Positions 45,802-53,348 of a DNA stretch of 64,000 nt are shown here, piece by piece. Made by a program: the position numbers and the translations under genes. This DNA is from Streptomyces sp. NRRL S-455 (GTDB lineage Bacteria > Actinomycetota > Actinomycetes > Streptomycetales > Streptomycetaceae). Position 1 is the stretch's first letter, and each line of letters starts with the position of its first letter. The stretch lies in assembly GCF_000717875.1 (NCBI RefSeq), contig NZ_JOCT01000008.1, positions 1-64,000 of the forward strand, in the 5' to 3' direction. The notes below the pieces were generated by a model. The model was given only the letters and a program-made list of their open reading frames with translations. It had not been told where the DNA came from and made no database searches.

Positions 45802-46893
45802 TCACCGCCGTGCGTCGACGGCGGCGAAGAGCACGCCGGCCCACCCGGCGTCCCGCTGCGAACGGAGCCGGAAGGTCACCTGGTCACCGGCGTGCCGCAG
45901 ACCTCTTCCGAGGTCGAACACGTCGGAGTCGTAGCCGAGGGTGTTGGTGTACGCCGGCACACGTGCCGCGTCCTCCCCGGGCTCGCTGATGGTGGAGTTC
46001 AGGACGTCGTCCTGGGGGTTGGCGCCGTTGCCGAGGGCGATGGGGGACCCGGACTCGCCGGCCGTCAGGGTGAGCGAGTCGCCGGTCAGGCCGCGGTCGC
46101 CGTCGTACGCGACCAGACCCGCACGGCCCCACGCGTCGGCGGCGAAACCGAGGTCGCGCAGACGGACCTCCGGCGCCGGGCCGGACAGGTCTGCGAAGCC
46201 GTCCCAGAGCGCGAGGTGCCGCAGCGGCTCCGACGGGTTCTCGTACGCCACCACCAGCGTCCAGCCGCCCCACGCCCCGGCCGGCGACTTGCCCATGGCC
46301 ACGTTGACCTGAGCCACCGTGTACAGGCCCGGCCCGCTCTCGCGCACCAGCCGCGTCACGTCCGCCGAGGCCTGGAAGGCGTCCACGGCGTCCGTCACGC
46401 GGTGCCCGACCACCGTGTCCGCGAGGATCTCCTTGTACTCTCCGCCGGGTTCGGCGATCAGCACTCGCCCGTTGTCCTCCGGCGGCTTCTGTTCGCCCAC
46501 ACGTAGATTGCCGCCCCAGTACAGACGCGCGTACGTCACCCGGGAGCCGGAGGGCAGGCGGACCTCCCCGCGGGAGGCGTTGTAGGTGTTGGGGTCACGG
46601 TCGACATCGACGTAGAACATGTCGAAGTCGCCGTTCACCCCCTGGCTGCCTCCCCGCACGTCCGAGCAGGAAGGTGTCTCGGCGGTGCGGCAGGTGATCG
46701 ACGAGTTGGCCGCGCGTGCGATGCCGCCGTGCTGCAGCGCGCGGTACCGCTCGGCGAAGGCGATGCTGTCCGACTCCGGCGCGGGCGGCGCGGCCGGCGC
46801 GGCGGTCGGGGAGCTGGCGGCCGCCCACACGGCGGCAAGGCTGAGGACGCCCACGGTCGCGCGGCGGAACAGCGGGCCCAGGCTATGGCGCAT
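45802..46893 (-). CDS. Secreted protein of unknown function, DUF3344-like
   Basis: 363 residues with a signal peptide (ATVGVLSLAAVWAAASSPTAAPA, cleavage near residue 33). The rest is beta-rich with SGSRVTYARLYWGGNLR, ADVTRLVRESGPGLYTVAQVNVAMGK, GAWGGWTLVVAYENPSEPLRHLALWDGFADL and a late TNTLGYDSDVFDLGRGL, which recalls the secreted domain that precedes DUF11 repeats in large surface proteins. Here it stands alone. It is 50 bp upstream of the GT4 gene and may be first in that transcript. Confidence 0.6.
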   Translation of the reverse strand: MRHSLGPLFRRATVGVLSLAAVWAAASSPTAAPAAPPAPESDSIAFAERYRALQHGGIARAANSSITCRTAETPSCSDVRGGSQGVNGDFDMFYVDVDRDPNTYNASRGEVRLPSGSRVTYARLYWGGNLRVGEQKPPEDNGRVLIAEPGGEYKEILADTVVGHRVTDAVDAFQASADVTRLVRESGPGLYTVAQVNVAMGKSPAGAWGGWTLVVAYENPSEPLRHLALWDGFADLSGPAPEVRLRDLGFAADAWGRAGLVAYDGDRGLTGDSLTLTAGESGSPIALGNGANPQDDVLNSTISEPGEDAARVPAYTNTLGYDSDVFDLGRGLRHAGDQVTFRLRSQRDAGWAGVLFAAVDARR

Positions 46894-47297
46894 GACCGGT
46901 CATTGCCCTTTCGGAACAGGTGGCCGTGGCAGCAGCGCCACGAGTGCGAGGTATCCGCCCTGAGGAGTGCGTCGGGCGGTTCGCAACTCTAGTCATCAAT
47001 CAGACATAGGCGATGAAATTCGAAGATATCTGGCACGTGTGTCGGAATCGTGAAACCCGCAACGCGCTTGACGGGCGGCCGGTGTCCCGGAGGTGGCGTC
47101 GCAGGGGTCACGGGAGCGCCGCCCGGGATTCCACCGACGGGGGAACGGACATAGTCGGTCTGACATACCGTCTGATCAGGCCTTACCGGGCGAAAGAGGT
47201 AAGTGCGCAATTTCGGAGAGTACGTGAGCGGTTGCGGGAGGCCACGGTTGCTTTCACGGTGGGCTCAAGATCCAACGCCGTCGAAAGGAATCCCCCC
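46894..47297. other. 404-bp divergent intergenic region
   Basis: AT-richer in 46990-47060 and 47150-47220 than its surroundings, fitting promoters for the two divergent secreted-protein genes. No unambiguous -10/-35 pair was found and there is no further gene. Confidence 0.45.
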
Positions 47298-48035
47298 ATG
47301 TGCGCTCTGCCCGCATGGCGCATCGCTTCCGGCGCACTGTGCGCCACCCTCCTGGTCGGGATCGCCGGCCCTGCCGCCATGGCGGCCGACTCGGCCCCCG
47401 AGCACCGCCATGCGGCGTCGCCCGGTGCGCGGCTCTCTGACACGGACGCGCGACTCGCGCAGCTCAGGAAGCTCGACGGGGGCGAATTCGCCCCGCTCGC
47501 CGACCTCCTGCAGGCCGTGCTCAAGGCGAACAACGGCCAACTGACCGCCGCCGAGGCCAGGAAACTGGCAACTGCCGCGAAGCAGGCCCTGGCCAAGATG
47601 GCCGACAAGGTCCGAACGGATGCGACCACACCGGCCGTGACGGCCACACCGGCCCCGTCGGTCACCCCGTCGGCCCCGGTCCTTGTGACGGACGTACTGC
47701 CCCCCGCTCCCGTCGGAGACGCCGCCGACTCCACGGACAGCGCACAGGACACGCTGGACAGCGCGCTGGACGAGATCGATCAGGCAGTGGACGACCTCCT
47801 GGCGGCACTCGGCACCGATGACGTGACATCCGATGACGACACCGTCGGGCTGGCCTCGGTCGACAACCTGCTGACCGAACTGGACGACCTCGTCGACGCG
47901 CTGACCGACAGCGATGCGACAGAGCAGACCCTGCCCGAACCGACGACGCTGCCCAGCCTGTGGCCACTGACGTCCGTGCCGTCGCTGTCGCCCGTCACGC
48001 TTCCCGCGATCACGTCGGCGCTGCTGGACTCGTGA
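47298..48035 (+). CDS. Secreted hypothetical protein
   Basis: 245 residues from the ATG at 47298, preceded by GAAAGGAA. Signal peptide (cleavage near AMA-AD, residue 30), then a helical segment (LAQLRKLDGGEFAPLADLLQAVLKANNGQLTAAEARKLA), a Thr/Ala/Pro linker and an acidic Asp/Leu-rich domain (DSALDEIDQAVDDLLAALG, DNLLTELDDLVDALTDS). I do not recognise a family. The acidic region could bind Ca2+ or a basic partner. A very strong terminator follows. Confidence 0.65.
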   Translation: MCALPAWRIASGALCATLLVGIAGPAAMAADSAPEHRHAASPGARLSDTDARLAQLRKLDGGEFAPLADLLQAVLKANNGQLTAAEARKLATAAKQALAKMADKVRTDATTPAVTATPAPSVTPSAPVLVTDVLPPAPVGDAADSTDSAQDTLDSALDEIDQAVDDLLAALGTDDVTSDDDTVGLASVDNLLTELDDLVDALTDSDATEQTLPEPTTLPSLWPLTSVPSLSPVTLPAITSALLDS

Positions 48036-48063
48036 CCGCCGTACGACACGGCTCCTGCCCGTT

Positions 48064-48101
48064 CAGTCGTGGTGCCGCCCAACAGGGCGGCACCACGACT
48101 G
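48064..48101 (+). terminator. Strong hairpin terminator
   Basis: Perfect 17-bp arms (CAGTCGTGGTGCCGCCC / GGGCGGCACCACGACTG) with an AACA loop, followed by TTCTCGTT. Confidence 0.88.
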
Positions 48102-48284
48102 TTCTCGTTCCTGTGTTTTCCCGACAACCTTCCGGCTTTATCGCGTCCCGAAGCCCGACGTTCAGGGATTTCATATGAGGACTCGCGATCTTCGCCGCCT
48201 CCGGTTTCCGCGTCGCCCACGGCTCGTTAGGCACGGCGAAAGACTCCCCCTCCGGTGACACGCGTTGCCGAAGAAAGGAACACG

Positions 48285-48854
48285 ATGAAGTCCCTGAAGG
48301 CTGCCGCCGTCCTTGCCGGGTCCCTGATCGCCGCCACTGCCGCCACGCCGGCGTTCGCCCACAACACGGCCCCCACCCTGGCCGCCCCGGGACAGAGCGC
48401 CCCCGACGCGGCGCCCGCCGCGCAGGGTGCTCCGGTTTCGGCGCCTGCCCCGCAGAGTGCCCCGGTTTCGGCGCCTGCCCCGCAGAGTGCTCCGGCTCCC
48501 GCCACGCAGGCCGCTCCGGCTCCGGTTTCGGCGCCTGCCCCGCAGAGTGCTCCGGCTCCGGCTCCCGCTCCGCAGAGTGCTCCGGCTCCCGCCACGCAGG
48601 CCGCTCCGGCTCCGGTTTCGGCGCCTGCCCCGCAGAGCGCTCCGGCCCCGGCTCTTGCCCCGCAGAGCGCCCCGGCCCCGGCTCCCGCCCCGCAGAGCAC
48701 TGACCTGGCGGCCACCGACCTCAACGGCGGCGTGAAGACCAAGCTCCCCCTCGAGGCGAGCGCCACGGGCAGCAAGTCGGTGCTCCCCACGGTGAAGGAG
48801 ACCGCAGAGGCACTGAACGAGGCCAAGCCGCTGCGCGGCAACCTGTGGATGTAG
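48285..48854 (+). CDS. Secreted Ala/Pro/Gln repeat protein
   Basis: 189 residues from the ATG at 48285 with GAAAGGAA upstream. Signal peptide (cleavage near AFA-HN, residue 25), a central low-complexity domain of SAPAPAPQ-type repeats (about 36-143), and a short unique C-terminus (TDLNGGVKTKLPLEAS, PLRGNLWM). Such a domain would be an extended, flexible spacer, perhaps in the cell wall or sheath. No homologue recognised. It is followed by a terminator and the melC operon. Confidence 0.7.
   Translation: MKSLKAAAVLAGSLIAATAATPAFAHNTAPTLAAPGQSAPDAAPAAQGAPVSAPAPQSAPVSAPAPQSAPAPATQAAPAPVSAPAPQSAPAPAPAPQSAPAPATQAAPAPVSAPAPQSAPAPALAPQSAPAPAPAPQSTDLAATDLNGGVKTKLPLEASATGSKSVLPTVKETAEALNEAKPLRGNLWM
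48421..48700 (+). repeat. Tandem repeat inside the Ala/Pro-rich gene
   Basis: A 90-bp unit is duplicated almost perfectly (48481-48570 against 48571-48660) and contains shorter 15-30 bp units ending in CCCCGCAGAGTGCTCCG. The unit codes for 30 residues, so copy-number change keeps the frame. Confidence 0.85.
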
Positions 48855-48875
48855 GTCCACGCTTCCCGTACGGAG

Positions 48876-48904
48876 TCGGCCCTCGGTGAGTCCGAGGGCC
48901 GACT
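48876..48904 (+). terminator. Terminator before melC1
   Basis: Perfect 11-bp arms GTCGGCCCTCG / CGAGGGCCGAC, 7-nt loop, followed by TTCTTT. Confidence 0.85.
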
Positions 48905-49045
48905 TCTTTGTGCGAGGCCCTCTCGCCTGTCCCCGAGTCACCGGAATGGCCGCCGGTGATCACTGTCCTGGCCGCCCGGCGGTGACCGCGCGGGGTGCTC
49001 GGCGGTTAGCGCTACGGATCAACCGAACCGGACGAGGAGTGAGCC

Positions 49046-49543
49046 ATGGTCGTCAGCGTCGGCGGAGTGCCGCTGGGTGCCGAGGACGGAGCACCTGCCC
49101 CGGCGCGGCCGGCAGCGGTGGGCAGAACACGGCGGGACCTGGCGCGCGGACTGTACTCCTGCGCGCTCATCGCCGCCCTGACCTCAGCGTCCGCCGCTTC
49201 CCGGCCCCGGCTCCCCCGACCCGGGACCGCCGCGGGTGACACGGCCTTCGACGTCGCGTACCGCGGCCGCCGCATCCGCGGCCGGTGGTTCCCCGGGTGC
49301 GGCACAGCCGAGGACGGCCGGTGGCATGTCACCGTGGACGGCCGCCCCCTGCATCTGATGCGCCGCGCCGACGGCACCTGGCTGAGCATGGTGGACCACT
49401 ACTGTTCGTACCCGACACCGATCGAGGCGGCCCGCGCCGCCGTCGACGAACTCGGTCCCGGTCAGCGGCTGCGCGCCCTGGTTCCGCAACCGGCGGACGG
49501 TGGGCACCTGAACACGGGTCACCAGCATGGCGTACGTGCGTAA
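49046..49543 (+). CDS. melC1: Tyrosinase copper chaperone MelC1
   Basis: 165 residues, ATG preceded by GAGGAG. An N-terminal twin-arginine-type signal (RTRRDLARGLYSCALIAALTSASAAS) leads to the MelC1 domain: FDVAYRGRRIRG, VTVDGRPLHLMRRADGTWLSMVDHYCSYPTPIEAARAAVDELG and the closing GHQHGV. MelC1 binds apo-tyrosinase, delivers two coppers and carries it through the Tat pathway. It overlaps melC2 by 17 nt. Confidence 0.92.
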   Translation: MVVSVGGVPLGAEDGAPAPARPAAVGRTRRDLARGLYSCALIAALTSASAASRPRLPRPGTAAGDTAFDVAYRGRRIRGRWFPGCGTAEDGRWHVTVDGRPLHLMRRADGTWLSMVDHYCSYPTPIEAARAAVDELGPGQRLRALVPQPADGGHLNTGHQHGVRA

Positions 49544-50393
49544 GGACGCCGCCACGCTCACCAGGGCGGAGAAGCGCCGGTTCGTCAAGGCGCTGCTGGA
49601 GCTCAAACGGCGAGGCGAATACGACGAGTTCGTGCGCCTGCACATCGCGCACTTCGCCTCCGACGGTGAGCACGGACTGCGCACCGCGCACATGGCGCCT
49701 TCCTTCCTGCCCTGGCACCGCCAGTTCCTGCTCGAACTGGAGCGCGCCCTACGCCGAGTGGACTCGTCGGTGACCCTGCCGTACTGGGACTGGACACGCG
49801 ACCGCACGACCACCTCCGCCCCCTGGACGGCGGACCTTCTCGGCGGCAACGGGCGCCGCTCCGACCGCCAGGTGATGACAGGTCCGTTCGCCTACCGGGA
49901 GGGCGACTGGACCATCAAGGTGGGCGTCACCGACGAGAAGTTCCTCACCCGCGACCTCGGCAGCCCGCGGGCCCCGGCCGGCCTGCCCACGAAGAGGGAA
50001 CTGGAGTGGGCGCTGAAGGAGCCCACCTACGATGTGGCGCCCTGGGACTCGACGGTCACACGAGGCTTCCGCGGCAGACTGGAGGGCTGGGGCAGCGGCC
50101 GGGGCAAGGCCTCCTGGCGCAATCACAACCGAGTGCACCGCTGGGTCGGCGGGGCCATGCTCGGCGCCGCCTCCGTCAACGATCCCGTCTTCTGGCTGCA
50201 CCACGCCTTCATCGACCTGCAGTGGTACCGCTGGCAACGCCGTCATCGCGGAGCCCGCTATCTCCCCGCCACACCGCCGGGCCCTGACGACGAGCAGCAC
50301 GGCCGGATCGTGGCCCGGCACCAGAAGCTGCCGCCGTGGGACGTGTCGCCGGACGAACTCGAGGACGTCGGCCGGATCTACCGGTACGGGTGA
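49527..50393 (+). CDS. melC2: Tyrosinase MelC2
   Basis: 288 residues, normal length for Streptomyces tyrosinase (about 273) plus a short insert. Six copper ligands are visible: CuA His39, His55, His64 (RLHI, TAHMAP, PWHRQF) and CuB His200, His204, His226 (NHNRVHRW, LHHAFID). No own signal; it leaves the cell in complex with MelC1. It oxidises monophenols and diphenols, giving melanin. A bidirectional terminator separates it from the convergent chaplin gene. Confidence 0.95.
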   Translation: MAYVRKDAATLTRAEKRRFVKALLELKRRGEYDEFVRLHIAHFASDGEHGLRTAHMAPSFLPWHRQFLLELERALRRVDSSVTLPYWDWTRDRTTTSAPWTADLLGGNGRRSDRQVMTGPFAYREGDWTIKVGVTDEKFLTRDLGSPRAPAGLPTKRELEWALKEPTYDVAPWDSTVTRGFRGRLEGWGSGRGKASWRNHNRVHRWVGGAMLGAASVNDPVFWLHHAFIDLQWYRWQRRHRGARYLPATPPGPDDEQHGRIVARHQKLPPWDVSPDELEDVGRIYRYG

Positions 50394-50410
50394 GCGAGGC
50401 GCGTCCAAGA

Positions 50411-50446
50411 GGAGAGCCCCGGCGTTCCAGGACGCCGGGGCTCTCC
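50411..50446. terminator. Bidirectional terminator between melC2 and chaplin
   Basis: Perfect 15-bp arms GGAGAGCCCCGGCGT / ACGCCGGGGCTCTCC with a 6-nt loop in the 70-bp convergent gap. Confidence 0.88.
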
Positions 50447-50463
50447 GCTGAGGACGAAGAACG

Positions 50464-50970
50464 TCAGAGGCCGTAACCCTGGAGAACCTTCTCGGCGTTC
50501 TTCTTGAGGTCCTTCTTGTCGTGCTTGTCGGCGTGCGCCTTGTGCTGCTTGTCGGCGTTCTTCTTGAGGTCCTTCTTGTCGTGCTTGTCGGCGTGCGCCT
50601 TGTGCTGCTTCTCGTCGTGCTTCTTGACGTCCTTCTTGACGTCCTTCTTGTCGTGCGCCTTGTGCTGCTTCTTGTCGTGCTTGTCGTGCTTGTCGCGCGC
50701 CTCGTGCTTCTTGTGGTGCTTCTTCTCGCCCTCGTTGTTCTCGCAGACGCTGCCGGCGGCCCGGTTGAGACCGCCCAACACGGTGACGGTGTTCCCGCAC
50801 ACGTTGATCGGCACGTGGATCGGGACCTGGATCACATTGCCGGACAGGTAGCCGGACGACTTGTACGCAGCGGCCTTGGCGTCGGCGTCCGCCGCGGCGA
50901 CACCGGGCAAGCTGAGCACAACGGCGCCCGCGCCGAGAGCGAGAGTGCCAACCTTCGCGATGCGAGACAT
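50464..50970 (-). CDS. Short chaplin with a Lys/His-rich repeat tail
   Basis: 168 residues. Signal peptide (cleavage near AAA-DA, residue 27) and one chaplin domain (about 37-78) with SGNVIQVPIHVPINVCGNTV and GSVCEN, both cysteines present. Normal short chaplins stop here; this one goes on for about 90 residues of Lys, His, Asp and Ala with three 20-residue repeats (101-160, KQHKAHADKHDKKDLKKNAD type). No LAXTG signal. The chaplin part should form amyloid-like sheath fibres on aerial hyphae; the tail could bind metal (Cu, Zn) or anionic wall polymers. Homologues in S. coelicolor near melC are short chaplins (from memory, ChpG). Confidence 0.88.
   Translation of the reverse strand: MSRIAKVGTLALGAGAVVLSLPGVAAADADAKAAAYKSSGYLSGNVIQVPIHVPINVCGNTVTVLGGLNRAAGSVCENNEGEKKHHKKHEARDKHDKHDKKQHKAHDKKDVKKDVKKHDEKQHKAHADKHDKKDLKKNADKQHKAHADKHDKKDLKKNAEKVLQGYGL
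50491..50670 (-). repeat. 60-bp tandem repeats in the chaplin tail
   Basis: Two near-identical 60-bp units (50491-50550 and 50551-50610) and a third diverged one code for the 20-residue Lys/His repeat. The unit length is a multiple of three, so expansion leaves the frame intact. Confidence 0.85.
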
Positions 50971-51289
50971 AAAGACGTTCTCCTTCTACTGGCTCGGTGA
51001 GTGCGGTAGCGGAATGAGCGATCGCACTTCCCCTTCAACGCGTCGCCTTCGCACCGGTCACGGCAAGTTCCTCCGGATCACCCTCTTTGCCCGGGATGCG
51101 CGCGCCGTCGGACGCGGCCACCCGGTTCGACCATCCGAGGGACGGGCGACAGTGCTCTGACCTGCGGTCTCTCGGAAAAATTACACATCCGAGCGTTTCA
51201 TCATCAAAAATCACAAACAGCACCGTATGTTCATGACTGTCAGTGCTCAGCTCATCACGGGCTGCGCCTACTCATGAAACGGAGAGGTA
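50971..51289. other. 319-bp divergent intergenic region
   Basis: Lies between the chaplin and the small-protein array. Its right part (51175-51240) is AT-rich and contains ACTGTCAGT at 51236-51244, similar to the leader motif of the downstream paralogues. No gene seen. Confidence 0.5.
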
Positions 51290-51559
51290 ATGCGCAAGTA
51301 CCAGAAGGCCGCGGTCGTCGCGGCCATGCTCGGCAGCGTCAGCTTCCTGGGTGCCGGCGTCAGCCACGCGGGCGACGACGGCCACAAGCTCAAGCTCGAC
51401 AGCGACCAGACCCAGCTGTGCTCCGCGGACGAGGTGAACATCGTTGGCACCGAAGCGGCGGACACCTTCGCTCCGACCAACGCCGCGGGCAACCAGTTCC
51501 TCGACGCGAGCGACCGCAACACGGTGAACTGTGCCCAGATCTTCGGGCTCGGCAGGTAA
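51290..51559 (+). CDS. Small secreted protein, array member 1
   Basis: 89 residues. Signal peptide MRKYQKAAVVAAMLGSVSFL with GAGVSHA, cleavage near residue 27. The mature part of about 62 residues has two cysteines (LCSADE, VNCAQI) and the pattern CSADEVNIVGTEAADTFAPTNAAGNQFLD. The family resembles the small MRKxQKAAV secreted proteins frequent in Streptomyces; function unknown. First of four tandem paralogues, with GGAGAGG as ribosome site. Confidence 0.8.
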   Translation: MRKYQKAAVVAAMLGSVSFLGAGVSHAGDDGHKLKLDSDQTQLCSADEVNIVGTEAADTFAPTNAAGNQFLDASDRNTVNCAQIFGLGR

Positions 51560-51581
51560 TCACTGATCAGGTGGTCCAGGT

Positions 51582-51620
51582 AGGCCTGGGGCTCGAGCCA
51601 GGCGTCCGAGCCCCGGGGCT
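51582..51620 (+). terminator. Terminator after array member 1
   Basis: Hairpin AGGCCTGGGGCTCG ... CGAGCCCCGGGGCT; the same GC-rich design follows members 2 and 3. Confidence 0.65.
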
Positions 51621-51717
51621 ACCGCCTGATGGCGACGCCGTTATGTCTGATTCGTGATGGATTGCTATCTTTTCGCGTCTGGGCGTTTCACGCGTTCAAA
51701 AGCCGCAAACATCGCTT

Positions 51718-51780
51718 ACAGTGAGAACTGTCGGTGACCAGCCCATTACGGACTGTGTCGACGCGAGAAACGGAGACGTA
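51718..51780 (+). promoter_or_regulatory. Conserved leader of array member 2
   Basis: Begins with the inverted repeat ACAGT-GAGA-ACTGT. The 60 bp before the ATG (51721-51780) match 52419-52478 at 55 of 60 positions by direct count. Confidence 0.7.
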
Positions 51781-52053
51781 ATGCGCAAGTACCAGAAGGC
51801 CGCGGTCGTCGTGGCCATGCTCGGCAGTGTCAGCTTCCTGGGCGCCGGTGTCGGTCACGCTGACGGGGACCCGAAGGTCAAGCTCGACAACAAGCAGAGC
51901 CAGAAGTGCTCGGCGGACGAGGTCAACATCACGGGCAGCGACCTGGCCGACACCTTCGCTCCGACCAACGCCGCGGGCATCCAGGTCGTCGACCAGAGTG
52001 AGCGCACGTCGGTGGAGTGTGCTCAGCTCTTCACCATCGGCGGTAAGCACTGA
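51781..52053 (+). CDS. Small secreted protein, array member 2
   Basis: 90 residues from the ATG at 51781 (AACGGAG upstream). The signal peptide is almost identical to member 1 and the mature part GDPKVKLDNKQSQKCSADEV then NITGSDLADTFAPTNAAGIQ has two cysteines at matching positions. Closest to member 3, with which it shares both coding sequence and the 60-bp leader, so the two are a recent duplication. Confidence 0.82.
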   Translation: MRKYQKAAVVVAMLGSVSFLGAGVGHADGDPKVKLDNKQSQKCSADEVNITGSDLADTFAPTNAAGIQVVDQSERTSVECAQLFTIGGKH

Positions 52054-52066
52054 TCAGCTGATCCAG

Positions 52067-52104
52067 GCAGGCCCCGGGGTTCGTGTTCGAGCCCCGGGGC
52101 CTGC
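52067..52104 (+). terminator. Terminator after array member 2
   Basis: Arms GCAGGCCCCGGGG / CCCCGGGGCCTGC followed by TTTTCT, a classical form. Confidence 0.85.
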
Positions 52105-52109
52105 TTTTC

Positions 52110-52418
52110 TGCTTGGGGCGAGGTCGGGTCCCCGCGGCCTTGGGCGCGATCGCGGCGGCGTCCTGCCGGGGCGGCAGTCGGTTCACCCCGGGATGTTTGC
52201 AACGCGGGTGACCATGTCCGCCAGGTCGTCGTCGGATCCCGCGATCATGCGCAGCCGGCGTGACGTACTGCGCGGCGAGCCTGTCCGGCATGGCCTGGAT
52301 GGTCGGCTCGCTTGCCTGCTTGCGGACGCCGCAGCAAGTGCCTCCCGTGACGGAAACCTCTCGAGATAAGTGCGCAATGGGCGTTTCGCGTGGCAAAAAA
52401 CCAGAAAGGCCCCTTAAG
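52110..52418. other. Spacer between array members 2 and 3
   Basis: About 310 bp without a gene I can support. A 64-codon minus-strand open frame (52183-52377) has no recognisable family. The sequence does not resemble the other, shorter spacers of the array, so it may be inserted or decayed DNA. Confidence 0.45.
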
Positions 52419-52478
52419 GTGAGGACTGTCGGTGACCAGCCCGTAACGGACTGTGTCGACGTAAGAAACGGAGACGTA
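52419..52478 (+). promoter_or_regulatory. Conserved leader of array member 3
   Basis: 55 of 60 positions identical with 51721-51780, including GACTGTCGGTGACCAGCCC and the AACGGAGACGTA before the ATG. Confidence 0.7.
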
Positions 52479-52745
52479 ATGCGCAAGTACCAGAAGGTCG
52501 CAGTCGTCGCGGCCATGCTCGGCAGTGTCAGCTTCATGGGTGCCGGTGTCGGTCACGCTGACGGGGACCCGAAGGTCAAGCTCGACAACAAGCAGAGCCA
52601 GGAGTGCTCGGCGGACGAACTCAACATCACGGGCACCGAGGCGGTTGACACCACCGCATTCACCAACGCTGCCGGTCTCCAGTTCGTCGACCAGAGCAAG
52701 CACAAGTCGGTGGAGTGCACTCAGCTCTTCACCATCGGCCGGTAA
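52479..52745 (+). CDS. Small secreted protein, array member 3
   Basis: 88 residues. Signal peptide as in member 2 and the mature part GDPKVKLDNKQSQECSADEL then NITGTEAVDTTAFTNAAGLQ, two cysteines. Its start, chosen by the conserved leader, is identical in context to member 2. Followed by a matching terminator. Confidence 0.82.
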   Translation: MRKYQKVAVVAAMLGSVSFMGAGVGHADGDPKVKLDNKQSQECSADELNITGTEAVDTTAFTNAAGLQFVDQSKHKSVECTQLFTIGR

Positions 52746-52766
52746 GTACTGGCCGGGTGATCCCAG

Positions 52767-52811
52767 GCAGGCCCCGGGGCTCGAACCAGGCGTTCGAGCC
52801 CCGGGGCCTGC
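52767..52811 (+). terminator. Terminator after array member 3
   Basis: 19-bp perfect arms GCAGGCCCCGGGGCTCGAA / TTCGAGCCCCGGGGCCTGC with a 7-nt loop. Confidence 0.85.
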
Positions 52812-52947
52812 TGTTTGGGTTCCCGGCGCAGGTCGCTTGAGTCGCTCAGACGGTCACTCATGTGCAGGCATAAAAGCTAGATTATGGGTCTTTTCAGGGA
52901 AGCTTCCATCTTGGGTGTCTCGCTCACTGATGCCCCCACTATCCCTT

Positions 52948-52962
52948 ACAGTTGACAACTGT
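52948..52962 (+). promoter_or_regulatory. Inverted repeat upstream of array member 4
   Basis: ACAGT-TGACA-ACTGT, the same arms as upstream of member 2 (51718-51731), about 50-60 bp before the start codon in both. Possible operator or promoter element. Confidence 0.55.
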
Positions 52963-53010
52963 GCGCGGTCGGTCTGTTGCTGACTGTGACGAAACGAGAA
53001 CGGAGAAGTA

Positions 53011-53283
53011 ATGCGCAAGTTCCAGAAGGCGGCAGTCGCCGTTGCCATGCTCGGCAGCGTCAGCTTCCTGGGCGCTGGCGTCAGCCACGCTGCGGGCGGG
53101 GACTCGAAGACCAAGGCCGACAACACCCAGCAGAACCAGAAGTGCTCCTCGGATGAGGCCTATTGGGGACTGGTCAACGTCGGTGACGTGAATCTCGTGG
53201 TCAACCTCCTCGGCGTCCAGTACGTCGACCAGAGCGAGCACAAGTCGGTGAAGTGCGCTCAGGTTGTCCCCGCCGGCAAGTAG
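53011..53283 (+). CDS. Small secreted protein, array member 4
   Basis: 90 residues. Signal peptide MRKFQKAAVAVAMLGSVSFL, then GAGVSHA. The mature part is more diverged (KCSSDEAYWGLVNVGDVNLVVNLLGVQYVDQSEHKSVKCAQ) but keeps both cysteines and the VDQSEHKSVxCxQ ending of member 3. The VNVGDVNLVVNLLGV stretch resembles the other MRKxQKAAV proteins of the genus. Confidence 0.82.
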   Translation: MRKFQKAAVAVAMLGSVSFLGAGVSHAAGGDSKTKADNTQQNQKCSSDEAYWGLVNVGDVNLVVNLLGVQYVDQSEHKSVKCAQVVPAGK

Positions 53284-53348
53284 TAGTTCATCGGGTCAGG
53301 CAGCCACCGCAGTCCAGTCACGGGGCCGACGGTAAAAGGAAAAGGCAG

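Noticed and set aside
48421..48700. Possible CRISPR-like array
   Set aside because: Units are contiguous without unique spacers and lie inside a coding sequence with in-frame period.
52183..52377. 64-codon minus-strand frame between array members 2 and 3
   Set aside because: No ribosome site, no recognisable family and Ser/Arg-rich; treated as spacer.
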